A DNA stretch of 61,587 nt from Curtobacterium flaccumfaciens UCD-AKU (GCF_000349565.1 NZ_KB714608.1:30227-91813); one strand, 5' to 3'; shown: positions 28,843 to 38,091, numbered from the stretch's first letter. Numbers and translations are program-made. Notes: a model not told the origin generated them from the letters alone.

Positions 28843-29564
28843 CCGGTCTCCTCTGTCGTCTCGACCTGTGGCGAGAAGCCACCCACGCTCATGGCAGCGA
28901 GGACGTCGGTCCTGCCTGGCGTGAACGCGATGATCGCGACCGCGGTGTCAGCCTGCACGGTGCACAACCCCGGCTGCTCGTCGCCGAGCGGCACGAGCGC
29001 ACTGGCGAACTCGTCGAGCCCGCGGACGTCGGAGCCACTCTTGGCCGCCATTGTGTACTTCGTCAGGAAGGTCCGTGCCGTCGAAAGGGCGCCCTGTTCG
29101 AAGACGCGGACCCGTTGTTCGGCCGGACACTGCGATGCCACCGTGAGCGCCAGTTCCGCCCCCGGGGCGTCTGATGCGCGCAGGCGCGTGCGCAGTTCCT
29201 GGACGGTGATGTGGACGAGTCCGACGGAGCGGTCGATCGTCGTGGCTGCCACGAGCGTTCGGTCCGTCGCGCGCAACACGACCGTCACGAGTTCATCCCC
29301 GTGCTCGACCTGACAGATCAGGACCAGCTCGTCGCCGAGGGCTTCGAGTGGGTCGATGAACGGCACGAGGTTCGGCTCCTGCTTCGAGTAGGACCGCCGG
29401 ATGACCGCTGCGAACGAGCGTGCGGACACGTCGGAGACGAGCACTTGCGCGTCCGATCCCACTGCGGCGAGGACCTCGACGACACGATCTGGCAGGTCCA
29501 CAGTCGTTCCGTTGGTGACCGCTCGGAGATGGTGGATCGAGATGGCCGGGGGCACGTCCGTCAC
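28839..29564 (-). CDS. Uncharacterised protein in the immunity cluster
   Basis: A 241-residue soluble protein beginning MTDVPPAISIHHLRAV. I do not recognise it. It is mixed alpha/beta, with no signal peptide or membrane segment and two cysteines in the middle (LVLICQVEHG, ASQCPAEQRV). It overlaps both neighbours by four bases (ATGA). It is translated as part of the minus-strand immunity operon and so may be a further immunity or accessory protein. Confidence 0.6.
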   Translation of the reverse strand: MTDVPPAISIHHLRAVTNGTTVDLPDRVVEVLAAVGSDAQVLVSDVSARSFAAVIRRSYSKQEPNLVPFIDPLEALGDELVLICQVEHGDELVTVVLRATDRTLVAATTIDRSVGLVHITVQELRTRLRASDAPGAELALTVASQCPAEQRVRVFEQGALSTARTFLTKYTMAAKSGSDVRGLDEFASALVPLGDEQPGLCTVQADTAVAIIAFTPGRTDVLAAMSVGGFSPQVETTEETG

Positions 29565-29977
29565 CGTCTGATCTCCGCGGACGACGGGCTGTGTCGGTAC
29601 CGGACCTCGCCGTCGGGCAGAACGTCGATGTCCACTCGTGCGCGCCCCGGTTCGCTGTAGTGCCAGGACGGACCTCGGCGGTTCGACCAGCCCTCGAGCA
29701 ACTCACCCGAGGCGAACCGGATGGCGATCCGCGCGCCCGTGACTGCACCGTCCGAGACGACCTTGTTGTGCAGGGCAAGGAGGTCGAGCAGGGACGGTTT
29801 GTCGCCGGGATCGAGGAACGCGTGTTCCCCGTCAGAGCCTGTCAGCGCGAAGTCGGTCTCGAACCGGAGCGAAGCACCGCTCGAGAAGCGGATCGTCACG
29901 TCTGGTCCGATGCTGATGAGGTCGACGGTGTCGCCGGCGATGTCCAGCGCGAAGGGCTGGCGCGGAACGCCGCTCAT
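29561..29977 (-). CDS. DUF6188-like small protein, possible immunity protein
   Basis: 138 residues. A beta-rich pattern of GDTVDLISIGPDVTIRF, LRFETDFALTG, a helix (LLDLLALHNKVV), ARIAIRFASGELLEGW and then WHYSEPG resembles the DUF6188 family; the assignment is by eye. It overlaps both flanking genes by four bases. It shares its layout with the upstream neighbour (29974-30390), suggesting an old tandem duplication. Confidence 0.5.
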   Translation of the reverse strand: MSGVPRQPFALDIAGDTVDLISIGPDVTIRFSSGASLRFETDFALTGSDGEHAFLDPGDKPSLLDLLALHNKVVSDGAVTGARIAIRFASGELLEGWSNRRGPSWHYSEPGRARVDIDVLPDGEVRYRHSPSSAEIRR

Positions 29978-30390
29978 CCTCGATCTCCTTCCGTGCCGGT
30001 GCCCGTGCTCGTGCTCCCGGTCGGCGGCTCGGTGCGGGCCGGGCGACTCTTCGGCCCGGAGACCTGCCAGGACTCGAACTCGGCATCGGGACCGGCGACG
30101 AGGGTGTCCCCGCCGTCGAAGATCAGCGTCAGTACGCCGTTCTCGGTCGAACTCCGAACGAGCTCGGCACCGAACAGCCGCAGAACCGGGAGCAGTGAGT
30201 CCTTGCGGTCGGGATCGACGACCGCGGTGCTTCCGGACCGGTCGGTGACGGTGCACTCGGATTCGAGCTGGACGCGGTAGGCGTTGCCGAACCCCAGCTC
30301 AAGCCGGAAGTCGACGCCTATGAGGTCGAGCGTGCCCGCGCGCTCGAGGGTCATCGCGCCCCCGGTGGAGTCTGCCGTGTCACGGGTCAC
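29974..30390 (-). CDS. DUF6188-like small protein, paralogue of its neighbour
   Basis: 138 residues, GTG start. It has the same order of elements as 29561-29977: a first strand pair (TLDLIGVDFRLELGF), YRVQLESECTV, a helix (SLLPVLRLFGAELV), LTLIFDGGDTLV and then a PDAEFESW motif. The last 25 residues are a Ser/Thr/Gly-rich tail. It overlaps the next gene by four bases. No enzyme motif is present. A role in immunity is inferred from position only. Confidence 0.5.
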   Translation of the reverse strand: MTRDTADSTGGAMTLERAGTLDLIGVDFRLELGFGNAYRVQLESECTVTDRSGSTAVVDPDRKDSLLPVLRLFGAELVRSSTENGVLTLIFDGGDTLVAGPDAEFESWQVSGPKSRPARTEPPTGSTSTGTGTEGDRG

Positions 30391-30396
30391 GATCGT

Positions 30397-30549
30397 TCAC
30401 TCGTCCGAAATCTGCGCGGAGCCGACGACAGAGGGCCGGCGGAGTTCATCCCGCGTCGCATCTGTGAACCCCGGAAGTTCAAGACTGTCGACGTTCCTCT
30501 TCCTCATCCAGATCATGATCTCCCTGGTTGATTCAGGATCGTCGTTCAC
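30397..30549 (-). CDS. Small 50-residue protein in the immunity operon
   Basis: GTG-initiated, starting VNDDPESTREIMIWMRKR and ending SAQISDE. It starts six bases after the Imm26-like stop and ends six bases before the next gene. Tight spacing and balanced charged composition argue for a real gene. It could also be the remnant of a larger immunity gene. No family is recognised. Confidence 0.4.
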   Translation of the reverse strand: MNDDPESTREIMIWMRKRNVDSLELPGFTDATRDELRRPSVVGSAQISDE

Positions 30550-30555
30550 GGACTG

Positions 30556-31080
30556 CTAGTCGCCGAACAATTCGGACGACGTAGGAGTTGGACGATATCG
30601 AACTTCGTCGTAAGCCGGGAGCCACGGTTCCAGACCGAAGTGAGCACGAACCGCCTTCTCGAGGACGATCGGGGAATCGATCGTGAGCCGCGGGACCTGG
30701 GTAGCCTCCTGTCCCGTTGCCCGGCGCATTCTCGTTCCGTCGAAGTTCGTCACCCGGACTCCGTCGTAGTCGTCTGATCCGAAGCTGTAGGCGGGCAGGA
30801 AACGTGCCTGATCCGGAGCGCGGTGGCCCACTATCTGCCACATCCCCGGTCGGAATCGGGCGTCGAACGTCATCCGGGCCAGGAGTGGCGGAGTTGCGGC
30901 CACCTCGCTGAGGTCGAGGCTCTGAACTGCATCTTCAGGAACGACCAGATCGAAGACGACGACGTAGAACGAACTCTTGTACTTGCCGATCACTTGTCCG
31001 AGGGCAGCCCTGCCGTCGCCGAGGGGCACTGTGAAGATGTCGCCGATCGAGACCCTGTAGACCTGCTGTTTCGTACTCAA
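30556..31080 (-). CDS. Imm26-like immunity protein for the Rhs toxin
   Basis: 174 residues. The N-terminal block YRVSIGDIFTVPLGDGRAALGQVIGKY matches the Imm26 immunity family (GDIF-x-IPL-x-DGR-x-x-G-x-V pattern). The C-terminus has a W-L-P-AYDEVRY motif. The start is a TTG whose four bases TTGA overlap the Rhs stop codon, so toxin and immunity are translationally coupled. It is expected to bind and neutralise the toxin tip in the producing cell. Confidence 0.65.
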   Translation of the reverse strand: MSTKQQVYRVSIGDIFTVPLGDGRAALGQVIGKYKSSFYVVVFDLVVPEDAVQSLDLSEVAATPPLLARMTFDARFRPGMWQIVGHRAPDQARFLPAYSFGSDDYDGVRVTNFDGTRMRRATGQEATQVPRLTIDSPIVLEKAVRAHFGLEPWLPAYDEVRYRPTPTSSELFGD

Positions 31081-34000
31081 TACGGGCTTCCTCCTGCCGC
31101 GTCGTAACGCTTGTCGCTCATCTGGTGGCGCTTGTTGGACAGGCCGCCATCCGGGTTGCCCTTGTTCGTGGGTCCGCCTTCGTTGCGAATGTGGAACTCT
31201 TCTCGACGGTCCAGGTCGACTCCTGGGTGCCCCCTGTCGATCCTCTCAAATCTGAACGCCGCATCCGGGTGTTCTCGTGCGTGAGCGGCCTGGCGCAGGA
31301 GGAAGTGGTCTTCACTCTTGGTCTGTCCGATGTAGGGCTTCAGGCCGTCGGTGATGTCCGTGCGCCGGTAGATGATGCCCGGTGGTACCGGCGTCTCGTC
31401 GCCGAGCTTCGCCACGGACGTCGGCAGGTGGACCTTCGACATCGTGCCGCCGGTGGCCGCCGACGTCGCCGCACCCTCGGCAGCGTTCCGGAGCAGGCCG
31501 CCGGGGGTCACCGGCTGGCCACTCACCGCGTAGTTCGCGACGTTCTCCGCCGCACCTTCTGCTGCGTTCTTGACCAGCTGCTTGCCGATCAGGGCTCCGG
31601 CGCCACCGCCGACGGCACCGAAGGCCCCGCTGACGGCGACCTGGCCCCAGTTGACCTCGCCGGTGGTGGCCTTCTGGATGATGGTGTCGGCACCGGCGCT
31701 GATCAGCATCATGCCGACCGGACCGCCGACGCCGGTGGCGACGAGCACCCCGCCCGCGACGACCATGGCACCGCCGGCGACGTACTCCCAGTTGTCCGCG
31801 AACCAGTCACCGGTGGCTGCAGCGGCCCGGGCGAGCGGACCCTGTTCGGCTGCCGCGTAGGCCTCCAGCTCCGCGTCGGTGACGGGCGCGAGACCGAGCG
31901 GGTCGATGGCGTGCAGCGGATCGTTGCCGGCGAACGAGTACGGGTTGCCGGCCCAGGCTGCTCCGGCGGGCGCGCTGATCGGGTCGACGGACAGGAAGCC
32001 GCGCGACGACGAGTCGTAGGCGCGAGCACCCATCCACTCCAGGCCGGCGACCTGCAGCGAACCGTCGGCGCCGAGGGCGACCCCGCCCGGCAGACCGGAG
32101 CCGCCGAGGTCGACGAGCGTCTGCCACGGGTCGGCTTCGTCGGCTGCTCTGGTCGTGCGTCGACCGCTGGTGATCCAGCGGTCGTCCACCCCGATCAGGC
32201 CGCCGGGAGCGCGGAGCACCGGCTCGTCACCGACGGCCAGGAGCGTCGGCGCGAACGCGGCGGTGTCCCAGTCGATCGGGACGCCGTCGACATCGGCGAG
32301 TTCACCGAGGGCGTCGACCTGCAGGTCGGTTGTGGTGCTGCCTGCCGCGGTGGACTCCGCCACCCCGGTGAGGTGACCCTGCGGGGTCCAGCCGTACGTG
32401 GTCGTCACGCCGTCGGCTCGGAGCGCCTGCACCCGACGACCAGCGCCGTCGTAGGCGTACTCCACTTCGGGCAATCCGTCCGGAGCGTCGACCCTGCTCA
32501 GCTGTCCGGCGGCGTCGTACGTGAACCGTCGGGCCGCGGAGTCCGTCCGTTCCTCGACCAGACGCCCCGCCGCGTCGTAGACCCAGTCCGTGCGACCACC
32601 CTCGTGGACGGCGGCCACGAGCTGTGCGGCATCGTCGTGCTCGTAGGAGACGCTCTTCCCGGCGCCGTCGACCCGGGTGATCCGCCCATCGGCGTCGCGT
32701 GCGACCGTGCTGACCTGCGTGCCCTCCGCGTCGATGCGCGCGTGCCGGACCACGTGTCCGTTCACGTACTCCCAGGTCTGCAGCTGATCGCCGGCGCGGG
32801 CCTGCAGGAGTCGCCCTGCCGCGTCGTGCTCGTACCGGGCCTCGCCGAAGACCGAGTGCTCGACCCGGACGACCCGCCCTGCCGCGTCGTGCTCGTACCG
32901 GGTCGTGGACCCGTCGGGAGACTGCACCGAGGTGCGGAGCCCGTCGGCATCGTGGGTCCACCGCGTTTCGCGCGCGCCGGTTGAGCGGCGGACGAGCTGC
33001 CCGAGTCGGCTGAACTCGAGGACGTGGGCGGTGGGGGAGTCCGGACGGGTCTCGTCGGTGATCGTCACCGTGCGGGTGCGGGAATCGCGGTCGATGCGGC
33101 CGATCAACCGGTCACCGGCGTACTGCGCGGATTCCCGACCAGCTGCGTCGTACTCCCACCGCAGCACAGCGCCGTCCGGGTCGGTCTGGGTGAGCTGTCG
33201 TCCGGCGGTGTCGTAGGTCGCGATCGTCGTGCGCCCGAGCTGATCCGTGGACGAGGCCACCTTGTCGAGCTGCGTGTACGTCCGGACGGTCACGCCACCC
33301 AGCGGATCGACGGTGCGGACGAGTCGTCCACGCTGGTCGTACTCGTAGCGGGTGGTGCCGCCGAGCCCGTTCACCGCGGCGACGAGCTGTCCGGCGGCGT
33401 CGTACCGGAAGCTCCGCTTGCCGAAGCGGGTGTCCCGCGCCGAGACCACGCGACCGACCCGGTCGTACCGGTACCGCACGGTGCCGACTCCGGGGACGTC
33501 GGCGTGGACGACCCGACCCTGGCGGTCGTACTCGGTCCGGGCGACCTCGCCGGTCGGCAGGGTGCGCGCGACGACCCGCGAATCGGCGTCATAGGTCAGC
33601 GTGGTGCGTGCGCCGGCCGGGTCGATCGCGTTGACCGGGCGACCGCACGCGTCGTACTCGTACCGGGTGGTTCGGCCAGCCGGGGTGGTGACGGCGACGA
33701 CGCGTCCGGCGAGGTCACGTTCGATCCGGGTGAGGCCCCCGTCCGCGCCGACGAGCTCGACCGGGCGGCCGCAGGCGTCGTACGTCGTGAGTTCGGCGGA
33801 CGTGTCCGCGTGCTCGAACCGGGTCGGACGCCCGAACTCGTCGGTCGTCACGGAAACGGCGTCGAAGGCGTCGCGAACCGTGGAGACGCCGTCCGCGCGC
33901 GAGCGACGCACCTCGGTGCGGACACCGGTCGGGTCGACCGTGGCACCGAGGGCTCCGACCGCGTCGTACTCGCGCTTCCAGGTGCCGCCGGCCGGGTCGA

Positions 34001-34232
34001 CCACGGCTTCGAGTCGGGAGAGCGCGTCGTGCACGAACGCCCACTCGGCACCGTCGGGCAGGGTCATCGACGAGACGTTGCCGAAGGCGTCGAAGTCCTT
34101 CGTCACGACGCGACCGAGGGGATCCGTGGTGGACACGATCTCGCCGTGCTGGCCGTAGGCGACCTCGGTGCGGGCACCGGTCGGGTCGATCGTCGCCGTG
34201 ACCCGACCGCCGTCGCGTGCTCGAACCGCCAC
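31077..34232 (-). CDS. Rhs/YD-repeat polymorphic toxin, C-terminal part with GIY-YIG-like tip
   Basis: About 1,050 codons continuing the Rhs shell in a different frame from the 5' part. It has dozens of YD-type repeats (YEYDACGRPV, TRYEYDQRGRLV), then the RHS core end (GFLSVDPISAPAG... NPYSFAGNDPLHAIDPLGL). A Gly/Ala-rich hydrophobic linker (about 840-960) follows, then the junction VHLPTSVAKLGDE. The last roughly 95 residues form the toxin. IIYRRTD and KPYIGQT resemble the two strands of a GIY-YIG nuclease, with an Arg-containing helix and a Glu in REEFHIRNEGG. An Imm26-like gene follows. DNA cleavage is an inference from these motifs. Confidence 0.75.
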   Translation of the reverse strand: MAVRARDGGRVTATIDPTGARTEVAYGQHGEIVSTTDPLGRVVTKDFDAFGNVSSMTLPDGAEWAFVHDALSRLEAVVDPAGGTWKREYDAVGALGATVDPTGVRTEVRRSRADGVSTVRDAFDAVSVTTDEFGRPTRFEHADTSAELTTYDACGRPVELVGADGGLTRIERDLAGRVVAVTTPAGRTTRYEYDACGRPVNAIDPAGARTTLTYDADSRVVARTLPTGEVARTEYDRQGRVVHADVPGVGTVRYRYDRVGRVVSARDTRFGKRSFRYDAAGQLVAAVNGLGGTTRYEYDQRGRLVRTVDPLGGVTVRTYTQLDKVASSTDQLGRTTIATYDTAGRQLTQTDPDGAVLRWEYDAAGRESAQYAGDRLIGRIDRDSRTRTVTITDETRPDSPTAHVLEFSRLGQLVRRSTGARETRWTHDADGLRTSVQSPDGSTTRYEHDAAGRVVRVEHSVFGEARYEHDAAGRLLQARAGDQLQTWEYVNGHVVRHARIDAEGTQVSTVARDADGRITRVDGAGKSVSYEHDDAAQLVAAVHEGGRTDWVYDAAGRLVEERTDSAARRFTYDAAGQLSRVDAPDGLPEVEYAYDGAGRRVQALRADGVTTTYGWTPQGHLTGVAESTAAGSTTTDLQVDALGELADVDGVPIDWDTAAFAPTLLAVGDEPVLRAPGGLIGVDDRWITSGRRTTRAADEADPWQTLVDLGGSGLPGGVALGADGSLQVAGLEWMGARAYDSSSRGFLSVDPISAPAGAAWAGNPYSFAGNDPLHAIDPLGLAPVTDAELEAYAAAEQGPLARAAAATGDWFADNWEYVAGGAMVVAGGVLVATGVGGPVGMMLISAGADTIIQKATTGEVNWGQVAVSGAFGAVGGGAGALIGKQLVKNAAEGAAENVANYAVSGQPVTPGGLLRNAAEGAATSAATGGTMSKVHLPTSVAKLGDETPVPPGIIYRRTDITDGLKPYIGQTKSEDHFLLRQAAHAREHPDAAFRFERIDRGHPGVDLDRREEFHIRNEGGPTNKGNPDGGLSNKRHQMSDKRYDAAGGSPY

Positions 34233-36424
34233 AGCCCGCCGTCCGGGTCCTCACGCGCGGTGAGCAGTCCGGCGGCGTCGTAGCGGTACCGGGTCCGGTT
34301 GCCGAGCGGTGTGACCGCCTCGATGATCCGGCCTCCAGGGTCGCGGACCAACTGCGCGGTGTCACCGACGGCGTTCTCGACCCCGATGAGCTCACCGGAC
34401 GCATCGTGGTGGAAGGAGACGACCACGCCCATCGGATCGGTCGTCCCCACGAGCAGGCCGTCCCGCCACTCGAGCAGCGTGCGACCGCCGACAGGGTCGA
34501 TGACGACGGAGGGGTTCCGGTCCTCGCCCGCGTACTCGTACTCGACCACCCCGCCGTTCGCGGTGACCACCGTGGTCATGCGGTCCTGCTCGTCGTACCC
34601 GAAGGTCAGGTCGGCGCCCTCCGGTGTCACGGTCCGGGCGCGCCGTCCCCGCTCGTCGTACCCATGGACGGTCACCTGGCCGTCGCGCTCGGTCACCGAG
34701 ACGAGGTTGCCGTGCGGGTCGTACGACATCGACTGGCGCTGCCCGTCGGTGTCGATGATCCCGACGACGCGGCCCTTCCGGTCGGCGATCCAGGTGTTCG
34801 CGTGGGCCCCGTCGACGTCCGACACCGAGGTGACCCGCCCCCGCAGGTACGTGAACCGGACCTGTCGACCGAACGGTGTGCGCTGCTCGACGACCCGGCC
34901 GCGGTCGTCGTAGGTGTTCTCGCACTCGACGACCCCCGTCGCCGCGGTCACTCGGTCGATCAGCCCGTCCGCGTTCCAGCGGTACACGCGACTGCCGACG
35001 GCATCGGTCGTCCGGACCAGCCGGCGGGCGTCGTCGTAGTGGTACTCGACGCGTCGCCCGTCCGACGCCGTCACCGACGCCACCCGGTCGCCGCGGTACT
35101 CGATGTCGACGAACCGCCCGAACACGTGCGAGAGCCGGGTGATCCGGTCGTGCTCGTCGCGTCGCACGGTCACGGCGGTGCCCGCTCCACGCGCACAGCT
35201 CAGCCACAGTCCGGACGGCGTGAACGCCCACCGACCGCCGGCGTTGTCCCGCACGACGAGCGAGTCCTGCTCGGCCCGGAGCCACAGGTCCTCGTCGACG
35301 CCGCGGCCCCACCCGTCCCCCTGTCGCGGGAAGTCGACCTGCCGACCGTCGTCGAGCACGACCGAAGCAACATCGTCGCTGACCTCGAGCCGGATGTCGA
35401 GGATCGAGGACCAGCCGAGCCCGAACACCCCGATGCGGCCGTCGAGCGAGTTGTACATCCGGGTGAGCCGGAGCGACGCAGCCTGCCCCGCGAAGGACAG
35501 GTCGGTCTCGGGCTCGAGGAAGTTCCCTGTCGCGGTGTTCACGGGGTCGTCGGCGAACCCGTTGGTCGGGGGCGTTCCCATCGCCGAGAAGGGTCCGATG
35601 GTGAAGTCGTCACGTCCGGCGTCGATCCCCGCCGAGGACAGGGCGGCCGCGATCGCCGCGTCCGACAGCGTCGCGGGCCCGGCACCACCACCGGCGGCCT
35701 CGAACTGCGCGGCGACGGTGCCCGCCCAGTCGGCGTCCTGCCCGTTCGCCGTGAGCCAGTCGTTCACCGCGGTCAGCAGCGACTGGGCGTTCAGGGTGCC
35801 CCAGCAGGGGTTGCACTCGGCCTCGTAGTCGCTCAGGGCGTTGCGGAACGTGGAGACGGCGCTCGACAGGTCCGAGTCGAGCGTCCGGGTGTTCGCCTCG
35901 AAGGAGCGGAGGTCTTCGGGGACGGCCGACGACGTCCCACCGCTGGTCCCACCACCCGCGGGGATCTCGCGGCCCTTGACGCTGACCTCCTCCGCCTGCA
36001 GTCGCGGCTCCGGCTCGGGCTCCGGCGGCTTCGGGTCGTCGCCCCCGCCGAACCACGTCGAGACCTCGTGCCCGGCAGCGACGAGGAGGTTCTCCTCGCG
36101 TTCACGCTTGCGGGCGTCCCACGCCTTCGCCTGCTTCCGCCGGTCGTCCTCGTCCTTCGCGGCGTCGCGGAGCTCCTGCACGAACCCCGACAGGCTCTGC
36201 AACGACTCGACGAGCTTCGTCGCGCTGCGCGCACCGATGTCGGCGTTGTCCGCGAAGACCTCGGAGAAGTACCCCCGGAACTCTGCACTCGCGGTCGTCA
36301 CCGACGACGACCGCGATCCGGACTGGCCGCCGATCGACGACGCGAGCGCCGTCGAAGCCGATTTGAGCGTGTCCGCCGCGCCGTACGAGTAGCCGGTCGG
36401 ATCGTTCCCGTGGATCTTCGCCAT
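34103..36424 (-). CDS. Rhs/YD-repeat polymorphic toxin, N-terminal part with WXG100-like export domain
   Basis: The 5' part of the same toxin gene. Residues 1-110 are helical and lack a signal peptide (MAKIHGNDPTGYSYGAADTL..., later a Lys/Arg/Glu-rich coiled stretch), like ESX/WXG100-type domains of type VII substrates. A Pro/Glu linker follows, then the DUF6531 entry (DPVNTATGNFLEPETDLSF, MYNSLDGRIGVFGLGWSS) and the first YD repeats. The ATG ending at 36424 has GGGGGGAA upstream. Near 34225 the sense frame passes to the overlapping downstream frame. Residues after FEHA here are out of phase, so one base is missing or gained. The total would be about 1,780 residues. Confidence 0.75.
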   Translation of the reverse strand: MAKIHGNDPTGYSYGAADTLKSASTALASSIGGQSGSRSSSVTTASAEFRGYFSEVFADNADIGARSATKLVESLQSLSGFVQELRDAAKDEDDRRKQAKAWDARKREREENLLVAAGHEVSTWFGGGDDPKPPEPEPEPRLQAEEVSVKGREIPAGGGTSGGTSSAVPEDLRSFEANTRTLDSDLSSAVSTFRNALSDYEAECNPCWGTLNAQSLLTAVNDWLTANGQDADWAGTVAAQFEAAGGGAGPATLSDAAIAAALSSAGIDAGRDDFTIGPFSAMGTPPTNGFADDPVNTATGNFLEPETDLSFAGQAASLRLTRMYNSLDGRIGVFGLGWSSILDIRLEVSDDVASVVLDDGRQVDFPRQGDGWGRGVDEDLWLRAEQDSLVVRDNAGGRWAFTPSGLWLSCARGAGTAVTVRRDEHDRITRLSHVFGRFVDIEYRGDRVASVTASDGRRVEYHYDDARRLVRTTDAVGSRVYRWNADGLIDRVTAATGVVECENTYDDRGRVVEQRTPFGRQVRFTYLRGRVTSVSDVDGAHANTWIADRKGRVVGIIDTDGQRQSMSYDPHGNLVSVTERDGQVTVHGYDERGRRARTVTPEGADLTFGYDEQDRMTTVVTANGGVVEYEYAGEDRNPSVVIDPVGGRTLLEWRDGLLVGTTDPMGVVVSFHHDASGELIGVENAVGDTAQLVRDPGGRIIEAVTPLGNRTRYRYDAAGLLTAREDPDGGLWRFEHATAVGSRRRSTRPVPAPRSPTASTARSCPPRIPSVAS

Positions 36425-36501
36425 CGTCAATTCCCCCCATGGTGCTGACCGGCCCATCCTGGCACGGCCAGCGACTGAAATGCCAGAGGACTGGCTGAAC
36501 C

Positions 36502-36549
36502 GACGGACGGGAGGCCCGTGGCGGTGTCGCCACGGGCCTCCCGTCCGTC
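36502..36549. terminator. Hairpin between the Rhs gene and sufE
   Basis: Perfect 22-base arms (36502-36523 and 36528-36549) with loop GTGT. The GGGAGGCCCGTGGC core is shared with the hairpin after acnA. Confidence 0.75.
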
Positions 36550-36561
36550 AGTGGGTCGCGT

Positions 36562-37020
36562 CTACGCGACCGCAGCCTGCACCTGCCGCTGGACGCGACC
36601 GAGCATGCCCACCATGCCGCGGATCCGCAGCGGGCTGACCGCCTCGGACAGGCCGATGGTCAACGGGTAGTCCGTCGGGACGGCGAGCACCTGCTCGACG
36701 GTCAGGCCGGACAGGCCCTGCGCCAGGATCGAGGCGAAGCCGCGGGTGGTCGGTGCCTCGCGCGGTGCGGTGGCGTGCATCCGGACGACGTCCGGGGCGT
36801 CGCCGTCCTCGCCCACCGTCACGGTGATGAAGACGGGGGACTGGCACTCCTCGACGCGTTCGAGTTCGTCCTCGTGCCCCTGCAGGCGCTCGGGCAGCGC
36901 CGGCAGCTCGTTCGAGAACTCGAGGAGGAGCTGCAGGCGGTCCTTCTGGCCCAGGGCGAGGAAGTCGTCGCGGATCTCGGCGAGGGTGGCGGGGAGTGTG
37001 GCGTCGGTGCTGGCGTTCAT
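36562..37020 (-). CDS. sufE: SufE-family sulfur acceptor protein
   Basis: 152 residues. The SufE fold has the persulfide-carrying Cys in [10 protein letters not shown], and the C-terminal block [19 protein letters not shown] is typical. It accepts sulfur from a cysteine desulfurase for Fe-S cluster assembly, or hands sulfur on from the neighbouring sulfurtransferase. The ATG overlaps the sseA stop by four bases. In actinobacteria this sseA-sufE pairing is common and is separate from the suf operon. Confidence 0.85.
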   Translation of the reverse strand: MNASTDATLPATLAEIRDDFLALGQKDRLQLLLEFSNELPALPERLQGHEDELERVEECQSPVFITVTVGEDGDAPDVVRMHATAPREAPTTRGFASILAQGLSGLTVEQVLAVPTDYPLTIGLSEAVSPLRIRGMVGMLGRVQRQVQAAVA

Positions 37021-37928
37021 CGGTTCGGAACCGTACCCGGCTCGGATCCCTGCACGATGGGGACGCGGACGGCGCTGCCCCACTCGGTCCACGAACCGTC
37101 GTAGTTGCGGACGTCGGCGTAGCCGAGCAGGTGCTGCAGGACGAACCAGGTGTGGCTCGAACGCTCACCGATGCGGCAGTACGCGATGACCTGGTCGGCG
37201 TCACCGATGCCGGCGCCCTCGCGGTAGATCGCGTCGAGTTCAGCGCGCGACCGGAAGGTGCCGTCGGGCGCCGCCGCCGTGGCCCAGGGGATGTTCACCG
37301 CGGTGGGGACGTGCCCGCCGCGCAGCGCGCCCTCTTCCGGGTAGTCGGGCGCGGTCGTGCGCTCCCCGCTGTACTCCGGGGCGCTCCGGACGTCGATGAG
37401 CGGCTTGCCGAGGTGCGCGAGGACGTCGTCCTTGAAGGCACGGACGGGCTCGTCGTGGCGCTCGACGACGGGGTAGTCGACGGGCGTCACGGGGGTCTCG
37501 TCGGTGGTCAGGGCGCGGTCCTCGGCGATCCACTTGGCGCGGCCGCCGTCGAGCAGGCGGACGTCCTGGTGGCCGAACAGGGTGAACACCCAGAGGGCGT
37601 ACGCGGCCCACCAGTTGTTCTTGTCGCCGTAGATCACGACGGTGGTGTCGCGGCCGATGCCCTTGCCGCCGAGGAGCTCGGCGAACGCGGCGCCGTCGAT
37701 GTAGTCGCGCTGCACCGGGTCGTTGAGGTCGGTGTGCCAGTCGACCTTCACAGCGCCGGGGATGTGTCCGGTCTCGTAGAGCAGGACGTCCTCGTCGGAC
37801 TCGACGACCACCAGGTCGGGCGCGCCGGCACCGGCGTCCAGTTGCTCCTGCAGCCACTCGGTGGAGACGAGGCGCTCCGGGTGCGCGTAGGCGGCGAACT
37901 GCTCGGACGGGTCGACCGGTGCGGTCAT
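37017..37928 (-). CDS. sseA: Thiosulfate/3-mercaptopyruvate sulfurtransferase
   Basis: A 303-residue tandem-rhodanese protein. The inactive N-terminal rhodanese domain has [16 protein letters not shown] and [13 protein letters not shown]. The catalytic C-terminal domain has [11 protein letters not shown] and the active-site loop [12 protein letters not shown] with the nucleophilic Cys. The ATG ending at 37928 has GGAGG eight bases upstream. It is the first gene of the sseA-sufE operon. Confidence 0.9.
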   Translation of the reverse strand: MTAPVDPSEQFAAYAHPERLVSTEWLQEQLDAGAGAPDLVVVESDEDVLLYETGHIPGAVKVDWHTDLNDPVQRDYIDGAAFAELLGGKGIGRDTTVVIYGDKNNWWAAYALWVFTLFGHQDVRLLDGGRAKWIAEDRALTTDETPVTPVDYPVVERHDEPVRAFKDDVLAHLGKPLIDVRSAPEYSGERTTAPDYPEEGALRGGHVPTAVNIPWATAAAPDGTFRSRAELDAIYREGAGIGDADQVIAYCRIGERSSHTWFVLQHLLGYADVRNYDGSWTEWGSAVRVPIVQGSEPGTVPNR

Positions 37929-38091
37929 CGGGGGTACCTCCAGGGGTGCGGGGGAGCGTGGTGCTGGGGAGCGTGCTGCTGGCGCCGGACTAGGATCGGG
38001 CGTCGGTGCCTGTGGGCAACGGTACGCGGACGTACCGTGCCCCTGACGCAACGTGACACCCCACGACATGCTTCCCGGAAGGGTCCCCCGA

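Noticed and set aside
31125..32984. Long plus-strand frame across the Rhs gene
   Set aside because: Antisense to a clear YD-repeat protein; its regular composition merely mirrors the repeats.
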